46,689 nucleotides of DNA from an uncultured Pseudomonadota bacterium (GTDB lineage: Bacteria; Bdellovibrionota_B; Oligoflexia; Oligoflexales; CAIYRB01), in contig CAIWTN010000124.1 of assembly GCA_903915625.1 (NCBI GenBank), positions 1 to 46,689 of the forward strand, read 5' to 3'. The translations under genes and the position numbers were made by a program. Below, piece after piece: positions 33,870 through 42,221 of this stretch. The notes beneath the pieces were generated by a model. It saw nothing but the letters and a program-made list of their open reading frames with translations. It was not told the origin of the DNA and ran no database searches. The first letter of the stretch is position 1, and every line of letters starts with the position of its first letter.

Positions 33870-34466
33870 ATGACTCTGATCGATCAACTCCATGCCAATC
33901 CATTAGTTCAGTTGAAGCATTGGTTCGACGAGGCTGTTGCTAAAAAATTGCCAGAGGCAAACGCGATGGCCTTAGCTACCGCTACCTCAGAGGGTAGGCC
34001 TTCGCTAAGAATAGTCCTCTGCAAAAGTATTGATGAGGACGCAGTTGTATTCTTCACGAATTACAATAGCCGAAAGGGCCAGGAGCTCATCCAAAATCCG
34101 TGGGCTGCACTGGCCTTTCATTGGCCAGAACTGGGGCGGCAAATTCGCTTGGAAGGTCATGTAGAACGGGCCTCCCGGCAAGCGTCCGAGAGCTATTTCC
34201 ATAGTCGTCCACGCGGTAGTCAAATAGGCGCATGGGCGTCTGAGCAGAGTAAACGCATAGAGAATTACAGCGACTTAACCAAGAGATATTCAGATCTAGA
34301 AGCAGAGTTTGCCGGCAAGGATATACCATGTCCACCGCACTGGGGTGGATTTCGGCTTGTCCCTGATGTTTGTGAATTCTGGCTGTCGATGCCTAGTCGT
34401 CTGCACGATAGAATTATGTATCGCCCTGTCGTCAATGGATGGACGAAGGAACAGGTATCACCGTAA
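33870..34466 (+). CDS. pdxH: Pyridoxamine 5'-phosphate oxidase
   Basis: An FMN enzyme of 198 residues that oxidises pyridoxine or pyridoxamine phosphate to PLP. Family signature regions are visible: PSLRIVLCKSIDEDAVVFFTNY (FMN contact), SRKGQEL, AFHWPELGRQIRLEG, SYFHSRPRGSQIGAWAS and the C-terminal HDRIMYR. Length is close to the usual 200-218. AAAGGA lies six bases upstream of the ATG. It would supply PLP also to IlvA and IlvE, though it is not in their operon. No adjacent PLP genes. Confidence 0.95.
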   Translation: MTLIDQLHANPLVQLKHWFDEAVAKKLPEANAMALATATSEGRPSLRIVLCKSIDEDAVVFFTNYNSRKGQELIQNPWAALAFHWPELGRQIRLEGHVERASRQASESYFHSRPRGSQIGAWASEQSKRIENYSDLTKRYSDLEAEFAGKDIPCPPHWGGFRLVPDVCEFWLSMPSRLHDRIMYRPVVNGWTKEQVSP

Positions 34467-34529
34467 GACAGGAAACCTGCAAGGTGTAGTAAATTTGATT
34501 CATTTATAGTGATTTCTATACAATTGGGC

Positions 34530-34560
34530 GCAAAAAAATGCCGTTTTTTGCTTAATTTTT
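34530..34560 (+). terminator. AT-rich hairpin, possible pdxH terminator
   Basis: GCAAAAAA (34530-34537) and TTTTTTGC (34544-34551) form an 8-bp stem with a 6-nt loop, then TTAATTTTT. It lies 64 bp after pdxH. Only two G:C pairs at its base, so it would be weak. Confidence 0.45.
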
Positions 34561-34660
34561 CAAAAAATAAAACAAAAAACTAAATTGTATTGCATTAATT
34601 CCGGTAACGATATTTATCAAACTTGAAGTTAGATAAATTTCTTTGCTAAGGAGTTATCTT

Positions 34661-35236
34661 ATGTTTTTCCTTAATAAACGTTCCGCAATTTTGGCTGCTG
34701 TTTTGACATCATCATTGTCCACGGGATTAGCCACTGTTACAGCCTATGCTGCTAGCGAAGACGCAGTGGAGCTTGAAGCTCGCTATACCGATCCAAAGAT
34801 CGCTCGAGTCGTACATGTGGCTAACGAGCAGATTGTAAAGAGAGCAAAGTTTGCACAGAAGCACGCTGTTAACGCAGCATTGGTTGAATACGTAAATGGC
34901 GTCATCACCGAACACGAAAGATTTATTACAGAGTTTGATGCGGTTTTGAAAAAAGAGAAAATCAGGCAATGGGAGAGTGCTACGAGTTTGCGCCTAATAG
35001 GCCAAGGGTATCATGATCTAGCCATGCTTTATCTAGCAAAAGGCGCGGAGTTTGATCAGCGCTACCTCCAGCAACAGATCCAATCAGAGCAAAAACTTGT
35101 GGATTTACTTGATGGCGGGATCATGGCATCCGTCCAGAGTCCAACTGTTAAAGACTATTTGAACTCAATGCGTGCTGAGCTGCAGCAATTTATTGAGCGT
35201 GCAAATGCACTGCAAGTACAGTTGGGACTGGAATAG
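34661..35236 (+). CDS. DUF4142 ferritin-like exported protein
   Basis: A 191-residue exported protein with a signal peptide ending TAYAAS. The remainder is a helical DUF4142 bundle: VANEQIVKRAKFAQKHAVNAALVEYVNGVITEHE and SEQKLVDLLDGG are typical. Function of the family is not known; ferritin-like fold assignment is from established DUF4142 structure class. AAGGAG lies seven bases before the ATG at 34661, so I prefer it to an in-frame TTG at 34643. A strong terminator follows. Confidence 0.85.
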   Translation: MFFLNKRSAILAAVLTSSLSTGLATVTAYAASEDAVELEARYTDPKIARVVHVANEQIVKRAKFAQKHAVNAALVEYVNGVITEHERFITEFDAVLKKEKIRQWESATSLRLIGQGYHDLAMLYLAKGAEFDQRYLQQQIQSEQKLVDLLDGGIMASVQSPTVKDYLNSMRAELQQFIERANALQVQLGLE

Positions 35237-35266
35237 TTTTCTGTCCAATTGTTATTCATAAATCAG

Positions 35267-35301
35267 CAAGCGCATGATGTTTTGATGTCATGCGCTTGTT
35301 T
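35267..35301 (+). terminator. Strong terminator after DUF4142 gene
   Basis: CAAGCGCATGA (35267-35277) and TCATGCGCTTG (35288-35298) form a perfect 11-bp stem with a 10-nt loop, followed by TTTC. It lies 30 bases after the stop and may also serve the SET gene from the other side. Confidence 0.85.
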
Positions 35302-35319
35302 CATTACCAGCCGCCATAC

Positions 35320-35748
35320 TTAGGCTGGTGGGGGGAATCCTACTCCGACTAGCGCCCACTCTTCGGCTCGCCAGCCATAGTCAATAGTGACTTCTGTGCC
35401 GCTTGGAATGGTCCGACGAGCCCTGACAATGATTGACTCGGTGGAAATTAGAAATTCCGCATTGGCATTCTCGCCATGATTAATCAGAGAGGCAAAGCCA
35501 AGGCCGATCACTAAGTGTTTTTTGTTGTCGGTGTGAAAAAGATAGTGGCCCAGAAAGGATTCAGTGATTAACGCTACATCTTTTTTCGGCACCACTAAAA
35601 CCGGCGCAGTCTCAATAATTTGTCCCACTCCAATGCGCCGTGTGGTGAATACGCCACGGCCTTTACCCGGACTTGGTCTAGTACAAATATTTGCGCTGGG
35701 GCGCAGAGATGGTGGTTGCAAGGGTAGTACTCCGTTGGATTCATACAA
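35320..35748 (-). CDS. SET domain protein
   Basis: A 142-residue compact SET domain. Signature parts: GKGRGVFTTRRIGVGQIIE (AdoMet loop), LINHGENANAEF (the NHxxxN knot), and GTEVTIDYGW at the C-terminus, matching the minimal SET scaffold without Pre/Post-SET zinc domains. SET proteins transfer methyl groups to protein lysines; bacterial copies are often viewed as acquired from eukaryotes or as general ribosomal/cytochrome-type enzymes. It is monocistronic. Ribosome binding site not clear. Substrate unknown. Confidence 0.82.
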   Translation of the reverse strand: MYESNGVLPLQPPSLRPSANICTRPSPGKGRGVFTTRRIGVGQIIETAPVLVVPKKDVALITESFLGHYLFHTDNKKHLVIGLGFASLINHGENANAEFLISTESIIVRARRTIPSGTEVTIDYGWRAEEWALVGVGFPPPA

Positions 35749-35888
35749 GAGTCTGATGCCGTCATGGTGCTATTCAACTATTTAAAATAACTATTTATTT
35801 TCTGTTATGGAAGGTGTTTTCTCTGGCCAAAGCACAGATTTAGCCGGCAGTTGATCAAGTTAGCTCATCGGGTGCCGATGAGTCGGTC

Positions 35889-36746
35889 ATGACGAAAAAA
35901 TTCTGTAATTTAGTGTTTCTCGGGGCACTTATTCTGGTAACGCCTGGACGGGCGCTGGCGGAGAACAGTGGGCGTTTTTTTGGGTATAATCTCGGTTATG
36001 TTTATTCTACCACCACGAGCTATGCCTCAATTTCGTATGACGCTCCAATCGTTAGTAATCTTCCGCAGGATTGTTCTGAGAGTGTCGAATCTAACAGTAT
36101 GATGCGTTGCCAAGCATATTTGGCGCCGGATACAAGTGGCGCGTCTGATAGCAGCGTCTTTATCGAGGAACCATTCAAGCGGCAGGGTTTGTTCTACTTC
36201 GAGCCAGCTTTTACTTTTAGCACTCTCTCCTATAAGGGGGGGCTCGGAACTAAGCCTAAAAGCCCGCTAGGTGGTGCCTCCAAGTCCAGTAGCTCCCTGC
36301 AAAGTAGCGCCTCCACTTCAGCCTCCAGCAATAGTTCAGGTGAGCAAGTTCCGGCGGATGGTGAACAACCTCTGACCAAAGCCTATATCGAGGCGTACGG
36401 GATCAACTGGCAGGGATACCTGCGCTTTGGTCTGACCCCAAGGTATTTACCGGATGTGCTGTTCAAACTGGGTTTGGGTGTTCAAACTGTTGGGGGACGG
36501 CTTAAAATCTTTAAAGAAGAAAAAATTCGTTATGTTATCCAGCCGTCTGCCTTTGGTGAGATAGCCTTGGTATTAGTTCGCGTATCTACCGGGGCACTGT
36601 CCGTCTTTGTTGGGGAGGAACAGACCCTCTCCGGTCCGCTCGGGTCGAAGTTGATTTCTGATTATCCGGGTGGCACGAACCTTCGGAACTTTCAACTTGG
36701 ACTTATGACTGGTTCTGCGGGCGTTAGAGTGCTATTTCCATTTTAA
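35889..36746 (+). CDS. Outer-membrane barrel-like exported protein
   Basis: A 285-residue exported protein (signal peptide to RALAEN). It has alternating aromatic/hydrophobic strands (FFGYNLGYVYSTTTSYASISY), a Ser-rich loop (SSSSLQSSASTSASSNSS), and a C-terminal VRVLFPF ending in Phe, typical of outer-membrane barrels. No named family recognised. The ribosome binding site is weak. It stands 40 bp ahead of an MFS gene on the same strand, so co-transcription is likely. Confidence 0.65.
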   Translation: MTKKFCNLVFLGALILVTPGRALAENSGRFFGYNLGYVYSTTTSYASISYDAPIVSNLPQDCSESVESNSMMRCQAYLAPDTSGASDSSVFIEEPFKRQGLFYFEPAFTFSTLSYKGGLGTKPKSPLGGASKSSSSLQSSASTSASSNSSGEQVPADGEQPLTKAYIEAYGINWQGYLRFGLTPRYLPDVLFKLGLGVQTVGGRLKIFKEEKIRYVIQPSAFGEIALVLVRVSTGALSVFVGEEQTLSGPLGSKLISDYPGGTNLRNFQLGLMTGSAGVRVLFPF

Positions 36747-36785
36747 TGTAGATGCGTTAGCGACAAAAAGGGCTATGATACTTCC

Positions 36786-37943
36786 ATGCAGCTTCCTCCG
36801 AATGTTTCTCCCCGGCGTAGCTGGTTAGCTATAGGCAGTGCTTTTTTCCTGAACGGACTCTGCTTTTCCAGTTGGGCGTCGCGAATTCCCACAATTCAGC
36901 ACAAGTTAGGTCTAAGTGAAAGCCTACTGGGCACCTTGTTGTTTGCCTTGCCTTGCGGTTCTATTTTGACCAGTTTTCTTTCATCTGCTGTAGTTACGCG
37001 AGTTGGTGTAAGGCGTACTTTAAACGTGGCACTTGTGCTCAACGGCTTGCTGTATGTGAGCATCGGTTTGATCGAGACACCGCTCATGCTAGCCATCGCC
37101 TTATTTGGGATTGGTTGCCTAAGCAATGTGATCAGCGTTTCCGGTAATACCCAGGCCGTTGGTTTGGAGTTATTGATGCAGCGACCAATTATGGCCTCAC
37201 TACACGGCTTATGGAGTACTGCTGGATTCGTCGGTGCCGCGATTGGTAGTTTCATGCTGGGTCACGAGATTTCCCCTTTCAAACACTTCTGTCTAATATT
37301 CTTGATCATTACGGTTGGTGTGGCCCTCAATGCGCATGCTTTTTTACTCTGCCCGGAGGGCACTCGGGCGCGCACCCGGCTTTTTGTTAGGCCACCGCGG
37401 TCATTAGTTGGATTGGGATTTATCGCCTTTTGCTCGATGATTTGCGAAGGTGCGATGTTCGACTGGAGTGGCGTCTATTTTCAGAGCGTGCTCAACGCAT
37501 CCCCTGCAAGTGTGGGACTGGGCTACGGTGCGTTTATGGGAGCAATGGCCACATCTCGCTTTCTTGCGGATCATCTTACAGTAAAATTTGGGCCGCGCCG
37601 GATCTTGACAGCCTGCGGCCTTTTTGTGGCCTGCGGCTTAGTGCTAGCTATTGCATACCCTAGTGTCACGACCGGCGTGATAGGCTTCCTCTTGGTGGGT
37701 GTGGGAACCTCAGCGGTGGTGCCCCTGGTTTATAGTCAAGCTGGGCAAAGCTCTGATTTGAGCCCAAGTGCTGCAATTGCTGCCACCTCGACGATTGGAT
37801 TTGTTGGTTTCTTGCTGGGGCCACCATTAATCGGCTGGATAGCTGGTGTCAGCAACCTGCGCTGGTCTTTTCTGGTTGTGGCAATGCTCGGCCTAGGGAT
37901 TTCGTTGGTGGGAAGGATGCACTTCAGCACGCATAACAAATGA
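36786..37943 (+). CDS. MFS transporter
   Basis: A 385-residue, twelve-helix Major Facilitator protein, near YbjJ/FucP-type. The start SWASRIPTIQHKLGLSESLLG is typical of this subfamily, and RVGVRRTL and KFGPRRILT are the two cytoplasmic loop motifs. Substrate unknown; sugar or drug export is usual for relatives. AAGGG lies 12 bases before the ATG. It follows the barrel protein by 39 bp. Not next to the siderophore locus, so no link to iron is claimed. Confidence 0.88.
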   Translation: MQLPPNVSPRRSWLAIGSAFFLNGLCFSSWASRIPTIQHKLGLSESLLGTLLFALPCGSILTSFLSSAVVTRVGVRRTLNVALVLNGLLYVSIGLIETPLMLAIALFGIGCLSNVISVSGNTQAVGLELLMQRPIMASLHGLWSTAGFVGAAIGSFMLGHEISPFKHFCLIFLIITVGVALNAHAFLLCPEGTRARTRLFVRPPRSLVGLGFIAFCSMICEGAMFDWSGVYFQSVLNASPASVGLGYGAFMGAMATSRFLADHLTVKFGPRRILTACGLFVACGLVLAIAYPSVTTGVIGFLLVGVGTSAVVPLVYSQAGQSSDLSPSAAIAATSTIGFVGFLLGPPLIGWIAGVSNLRWSFLVVAMLGLGISLVGRMHFSTHNK

Positions 37944-38039
37944 ATGCTGAGAGTGAGATTTAATGAGCGCAAAGTTCCGCAGTCTCTAGCAACTGCGGAC
38001 CAATACACACATGGTTTGCTAATAGATAATTGCTGGGGA

Positions 38040-38067
38040 AAGGAATCAGAGTGACTGCCGATTCCTT
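38040..38067 (-). terminator. Possible terminator for the papain-like lipoprotein gene
   Basis: Perfect 8-bp stem AAGGAATC/GATTCCTT with a 12-nt loop, 21 bp past the stop at 38089 on the minus strand, followed there by TTTCCCC. The T run is short. It can also act from the MFS side. Confidence 0.45.
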
Positions 38068-38088
38068 GTGTACAGAGACTACATCGTA

Positions 38089-38658
38089 TTAACCAGCTGC
38101 AGCTGCAGCTTCAGCTTCAGCGGCACTATCGACAATTTTTTTCGCGAGTTTAGAGATTTGGTACGGCATCAGCGCAATTGGTGCTTTGCCGGACATCGGT
38201 ACGTCGTAGGAGAGTGCTCTTAGCACGTCTAGAACTGCGTGGGCGCAGTTATGCTTTAGCATGCTGTAGTCCTTACCGTAGGTGTCGCTTTTAACATCGT
38301 TATAGCCACTGCTAGCGTACCAGCGTTCAAATTCTTCCATCTGCTCGGGTGTGCGCTCAGGCAGTCTTATGCGCTTGGGGTCCTTGCCGTGTTTTTGCAT
38401 GTCGACAGAGTAATCATTGCCCATAGCGTAACTTATGTAATGGAAGCCTTCTGGCCCAGAACCTGTTAGTCCAGCAGCGACGTGGCCAAAGCCCAGATTT
38501 TTATTGTTCCAATAGAAGATTTCTACGGTTGTAACTTTGGGTCTGTCTTCTAGCTGTGAAAGTAGCCGGCTGCTCTTAGGAGCAGTTGCTGATCCGCACG
38601 CAGTAATAGCTAAGCACAAAGTTAGAGCAGCAGAGAGCCGGGCGAATAGTTGTCGCAT
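38089..38658 (-). CDS. Lipoprotein with permuted papain-like fold
   Basis: A 189-residue lipoprotein (lipobox AITAC at 17-21). The order of likely active residues is His first, in LGFGHVAAGL, then Cys in MLKHNCAHAVLDVL, as in the circularly permuted NlpC/P60-like group (PPPDE, LRAT, DUF4105-like). The Ala/Glu-rich tail (AAEAEAAAAAG) arises from a short GCT/GCA repeat. Peptidase or acyltransferase activity is inferred. GAGGT lies upstream of the ATG. It shares the NC motif with the DUF4105 protein at 7298-9208. Confidence 0.6.
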   Translation of the reverse strand: MRQLFARLSAALTLCLAITACGSATAPKSSRLLSQLEDRPKVTTVEIFYWNNKNLGFGHVAAGLTGSGPEGFHYISYAMGNDYSVDMQKHGKDPKRIRLPERTPEQMEEFERWYASSGYNDVKSDTYGKDYSMLKHNCAHAVLDVLRALSYDVPMSGKAPIALMPYQISKLAKKIVDSAAEAEAAAAAG

Positions 38659-38995
38659 AGTTTTTACCTCGTCAAATCAATATTAGTTCTTATCAAGACG
38701 ATGCCAGAATTAAGAACCACTGGGAAGCAGAAGTGGTTCTCGACGCTCATACTGTGTAGACCGCCTACACCGCCTGAGTGTTTGCGACAGGCTTTTGCAA
38801 TAAATATGCCGAATGATCTTCGAGGCAGTTGAAAGCGACGAACGTCTGATTATCTAAAACGCAATTCATAGCGCTGTATTTCACGAATTTTGCGGGAGTT
38901 GGCACTGACTATTTGGAGTGGTGGTTTTTTAAGAATCTATGATAACTTTGATTTGATCCAATTTTTCAAAAATTACCAAGAGTGATCCTGACTCC
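38659..38995. other. 337-bp gene-free region with two hairpins
   Basis: No supported gene. It is AT-rich toward the right and holds two perfect inverted repeats: AGAACCACT/AGTGGTTCT at 38713-38740 (9-bp arms, 10-nt loop) and GTGTAG/CTACAC at 38754-38770. Neither ends in a T run on the plus strand. A leader RNA or small RNA is possible; a 60-codon plus-strand frame here has no ribosome binding site or plausible protein. Confidence 0.4.
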
Positions 38996-39562
38996 ATGGA
39001 TGGTGGTATGGCTAAGCTGAAGGTATTGGCATTGGCAGCCTTTGTGTTTTTCGGAGCTAGAACTGAATGTGCCGAAGCTGGGCAAATCCGCATGCGCGCT
39101 CGCGAGCATTATGAAACCATGCGAATCACTAACAAGTTGGGAGCCTCATCGTATGTTGGGTTCACCAATACGATTAACGTTTGGTACGAGGAACCATATA
39201 GATGGTCTCTGGGTCTAGCTGGTAGTCCGCTTTGGGCCATGCTTTATGCCAAATCTCCCCTCGAGTCCTATTCGAGTACAATCCGATTGGTGCACCTTGG
39301 CATTGAGAGTAAATTTTTTCCGCTACCTAATATTGTGAATCTGTTTTTCAAATGTGGGGTTTTCGATGCTCAGCTGACCAGCAATGGAGCCGCCGGTCAG
39401 CTTCGTGGTCATAGTTTTTTGGGCGGACTGGGCTATGAGTGGGACCTTGGGGGGATTGGCTTAGCACCAGAGATCAGTTTGAGATGGGGCAGACTTGCGG
39501 ATCAAACAGAGGTGTTTGGATCCGCTCCGGCTATTGGCGTGCACTTTTATCACGCGCTTTGA
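38996..39562 (+). CDS. Exported barrel-like protein of unknown family
   Basis: A 188-residue exported protein: signal peptide to about TECAEAG, then beta strands with alternating pattern (FTNTINVWYEEPYRWSLGLAG, FLGGLGYEWDLGGIGLAPEISLRW) and a final VHFYHAL, suggesting a small outer-membrane barrel. No family recognised. A second ATG at 39008 would remove four residues. The next gene begins 125 bp later on the same strand. Confidence 0.6.
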   Translation: MDGGMAKLKVLALAAFVFFGARTECAEAGQIRMRAREHYETMRITNKLGASSYVGFTNTINVWYEEPYRWSLGLAGSPLWAMLYAKSPLESYSSTIRLVHLGIESKFFPLPNIVNLFFKCGVFDAQLTSNGAAGQLRGHSFLGGLGYEWDLGGIGLAPEISLRWGRLADQTEVFGSAPAIGVHFYHAL

Positions 39563-39687
39563 TTAGTACGCATATTTTGCATTGGAAGCAGCCGTCCTCA
39601 GCGCGAACCTTTAAATTGGCGCGCTGCTTGCAGGCGGTTGGCGCAGTTCTATAAGGAGTCTCATGCCTATGTAATGAGGAGAGGGTA

Positions 39688-40731
39688 GTGAGTTCTCTTC
39701 GCAAGCATATTGTGTCGATTATTTCGTTTGTATCGCTCACTATGGAAACATCTTTGAATGCGCAAATTCAAAATGAATTTGAAGAGCGTGATCCAATTGT
39801 TGTAGCAATTATGAGCGACAGTGTGGCTCAAGGGGTTTGGGCGGACTCTGAATTGGGGGCGCCAGGTATCAATTTCTATTTTGAGCTGATCCGTACCGAC
39901 TTGGTGTCAAAAATGCTTGAGGCATTTACTGGCTTCAAGACCAGCGATCTTTCCGACGCTGACCGATATAGTAGGATGATGGATCGTCATTTTGCCTATT
40001 CGACGCGTCGCTCCTATTCAGCATTGCTTGGTAATCAAGAATACTCTTTACCCAAAAGAATAAGTGCTTTGACTGGAAGAGGTGTGGAGTTGGTCGACAC
40101 CTCTTTTTTTGCTGGATGTTTTCACCTGTCGCCGCTCAATCTTAAGCGTCTCGCGAGCTATATGAAGAAGCATCCCGAACAAAAAGATCCCGATCTCGTC
40201 GTGGTAAGCTTTTCTGGCATGGATTTTATTTTCAATAGTCCTATCGGCGATTTCGAAGCAGATGTTCGAGCGCTCTTTAGCAACATCGTGCTGAAATATC
40301 CCAGCACAAACATCGTAGTGACCCCTTTGGCTGACGTAGTGAGTTTAATGAGCAGCTCGCTAGCTAAAGTCACAATTCCGGGTCACCTATTATTTCCTAC
40401 ATTGACCTGCGCTGACTATTACAAGCGTATTGGAATTGGATCGCTTGTAGGAATCAGGCCTGGCGTCAGTGAAGATCACCTGCTCGAATTGCGTGAAAAA
40501 ATTGACGTGATGAATGCGATTATTGCGCGAGAATTGGGGGGAATGGCTGCGCGCCTAAATCCCTACCAAGACTATCGCGGTAGAGCACTTGGTGTGGCAA
40601 AGATCGAGCCTCCAATAGGTCCATGGAGTGACTATTTATCGCCCGACTGTTTCCATCCTAATATCAATGGGCAAAAAGCATTCGGAGATCTGATCTGGGG
40701 TCGAGTACGTGAGATTTTCGCAGCTCATTAA
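39688..40731 (+). CDS. Exported SGNH-type hydrolase, paralogue of 23982-25043
   Basis: A 347-residue exported protein. Block I is IMSDSVAQG with Ser45 (the usual Gly before Asp is Ser here), FSGMDFIF corresponds to the loop of the paralogue, and PDCFHPNINGQKAFGD gives D320 and H323. The two proteins align over their length with shared YSLP, LxxxxxxxKHP/NP and TCxxxY parts, hence a gene duplication. Start is a GTG preceded by AGGAG; the signal peptide cleaves near SLNAQ. It converges with cheB with only 4 bp between. Substrate unknown. Confidence 0.72.
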   Translation: MSSLRKHIVSIISFVSLTMETSLNAQIQNEFEERDPIVVAIMSDSVAQGVWADSELGAPGINFYFELIRTDLVSKMLEAFTGFKTSDLSDADRYSRMMDRHFAYSTRRSYSALLGNQEYSLPKRISALTGRGVELVDTSFFAGCFHLSPLNLKRLASYMKKHPEQKDPDLVVVSFSGMDFIFNSPIGDFEADVRALFSNIVLKYPSTNIVVTPLADVVSLMSSSLAKVTIPGHLLFPTLTCADYYKRIGIGSLVGIRPGVSEDHLLELREKIDVMNAIIARELGGMAARLNPYQDYRGRALGVAKIEPPIGPWSDYLSPDCFHPNINGQKAFGDLIWGRVREIFAAH

Positions 40732-40735
40732 CGCG

Positions 40736-42217
40736 TTACCCAGCGCGGCGCTTGGTGCCAAGGCCGCCCCCCAGCAACTCTGCAAGTGTCTCCGGCATTT
40801 GATCGAGACTGCAGATAATCTGTGCCGAGCCATTTTGGACCGCAGCTTTGGGCATGCCATAGACGATGCTCGAAGCTTCATCTTGTGCAATGGTCCTCGC
40901 GCCTTTTTGCAGCATTGATAATAGGCCTTTGGCCCCGTCTGTACCCATACCAGTCATAATAATACCGATTGCGAATTCACCCGCTGCTTGCGCTACCGAT
41001 TCAAACAGATAGTCGACGGATGGTTTGTGACCGCTCATCGGCTGATCGTCCCGAATCCGCACATAGAACTGCGCGCCCTTTTTGAGGACAGCCATCTGTT
41101 TCCCGCCTGGTGCTATAAGCACCTGATTTGGCTTCACTTCGTCGTGATCTTCCGCCTCTTTGACCCGAAAGGGCAGCATGCCGTCAAGGCGTGCGGCAAA
41201 GGCACCGGAAAAAATTGGAGGTATATGCTGAACGACAAGAATTGGTGGGATATTTTCGGGGAGGCTTTTAAAAAAATGCGTCAGTGTCTCCGGCCCGCCC
41301 GTCGATGCCCCGATTGCTATAATCACTTTTTCGACCGCGGCAGAATGTCGAAAAGGTTTAGGTGCTACCTTTGGTTTTGCATCGCTGCCCGCTCGCGTTT
41401 TGATTTTAATATCTGCAGCTATTTTGACTTTTTCTCTGATCACTACGCTGGCTTCATCAAGCTTGTCGAGCACCGGCTTTTGCACATAGTCTACAGCGCC
41501 AAGTTCTAATCCACGTAAAACCTGTCGACCTTGTTCCATACCCAAGGCTGATATCAGTACAATTGGTATCGGATACTTAGGTAGTAAGCGCCCGATTAAA
41601 GTAGGTCCATCACACTCAGGCATGTCTATATCCATGGTCAGTACATCAGGCTTGAGAGATTTAATCATGTCCTCAACCTGGGATGGCCTATCGGCAAGGC
41701 CCACAACTTCAAGATCAGGATCGACCGATAAAATTCGTTGGAGCAGTTCTCTCATAGTTCGCGAATCGTCAACAATCAGAACTCTTTTTCGTTTTCCGCG
41801 TTCTGTACTAGCTGCCGTGGTGGGACCTATCTCTCGTATCCGCAGTCGGACTTGCTGCACAAATAGAAAAGCTTCAATGTTCTCGGGTGCAGTTAGGTGT
41901 GCTGTTTTAAGATCAAAGCCTTTACTGGCTAAAAATTGTGCTGAATGATCGAGTAGGTGTTTTGGTCCGATGGCTTTAAAAGTCCATTGTGATGGCTCAA
42001 TTTTACCGATTGATTCTCCGACTTTGGCTATAAGCTTTTCCAAGTCAAAGTCGAGACTTAGATTCGATTGCGCCGTGCTAAGTATCATCCCAGCAGCGGT
42101 GTGCTGCTCTGACATCATGCAGATTAGTGTATGACGCCCCACCTGGGTACCCACGACACTATTTCCACTCTGGAACGTAAGTTCCCCGGGGGATAAATTT
42201 ATTATTTTTGTTTCCAT
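40736..42217 (-). CDS. cheB: CheB methylesterase with extra N-terminal domain
   Basis: A 493-residue protein, longer than the 350 usual for CheB. Residues 1-130 resemble a CheD-like fold in outline (VGTQVGRHTLICMM, AAGMIL, IGPKHLLDHSAQFL) but the catalytic Cys of CheD is not at its place. Residues 143-265 form a receiver (VLIVDDS, phosphoacceptor in LTMDIDMP, VDYVQKP). Residues 300-485 are the methylesterase with Ser in AIGASTGGPET, His in VVQHIPP and Asp in MTGMGTDGAKG. It should remove methyl groups from chemoreceptor glutamates. It starts 4 bp after the preceding gene; the ribosome binding site is weak. Confidence 0.9.
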   Translation of the reverse strand: METKIINLSPGELTFQSGNSVVGTQVGRHTLICMMSEQHTAAGMILSTAQSNLSLDFDLEKLIAKVGESIGKIEPSQWTFKAIGPKHLLDHSAQFLASKGFDLKTAHLTAPENIEAFLFVQQVRLRIREIGPTTAASTERGKRKRVLIVDDSRTMRELLQRILSVDPDLEVVGLADRPSQVEDMIKSLKPDVLTMDIDMPECDGPTLIGRLLPKYPIPIVLISALGMEQGRQVLRGLELGAVDYVQKPVLDKLDEASVVIREKVKIAADIKIKTRAGSDAKPKVAPKPFRHSAAVEKVIIAIGASTGGPETLTHFFKSLPENIPPILVVQHIPPIFSGAFAARLDGMLPFRVKEAEDHDEVKPNQVLIAPGGKQMAVLKKGAQFYVRIRDDQPMSGHKPSVDYLFESVAQAAGEFAIGIIMTGMGTDGAKGLLSMLQKGARTIAQDEASSIVYGMPKAAVQNGSAQIICSLDQMPETLAELLGGGLGTKRRAG

Positions 42218-42221
42218 ACCG

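Noticed and set aside
38650-38832. 60-codon plus-strand frame
   Set aside because: It overlaps the start of the minus-strand lipoprotein gene, lacks a ribosome binding site and shows no protein-like pattern.
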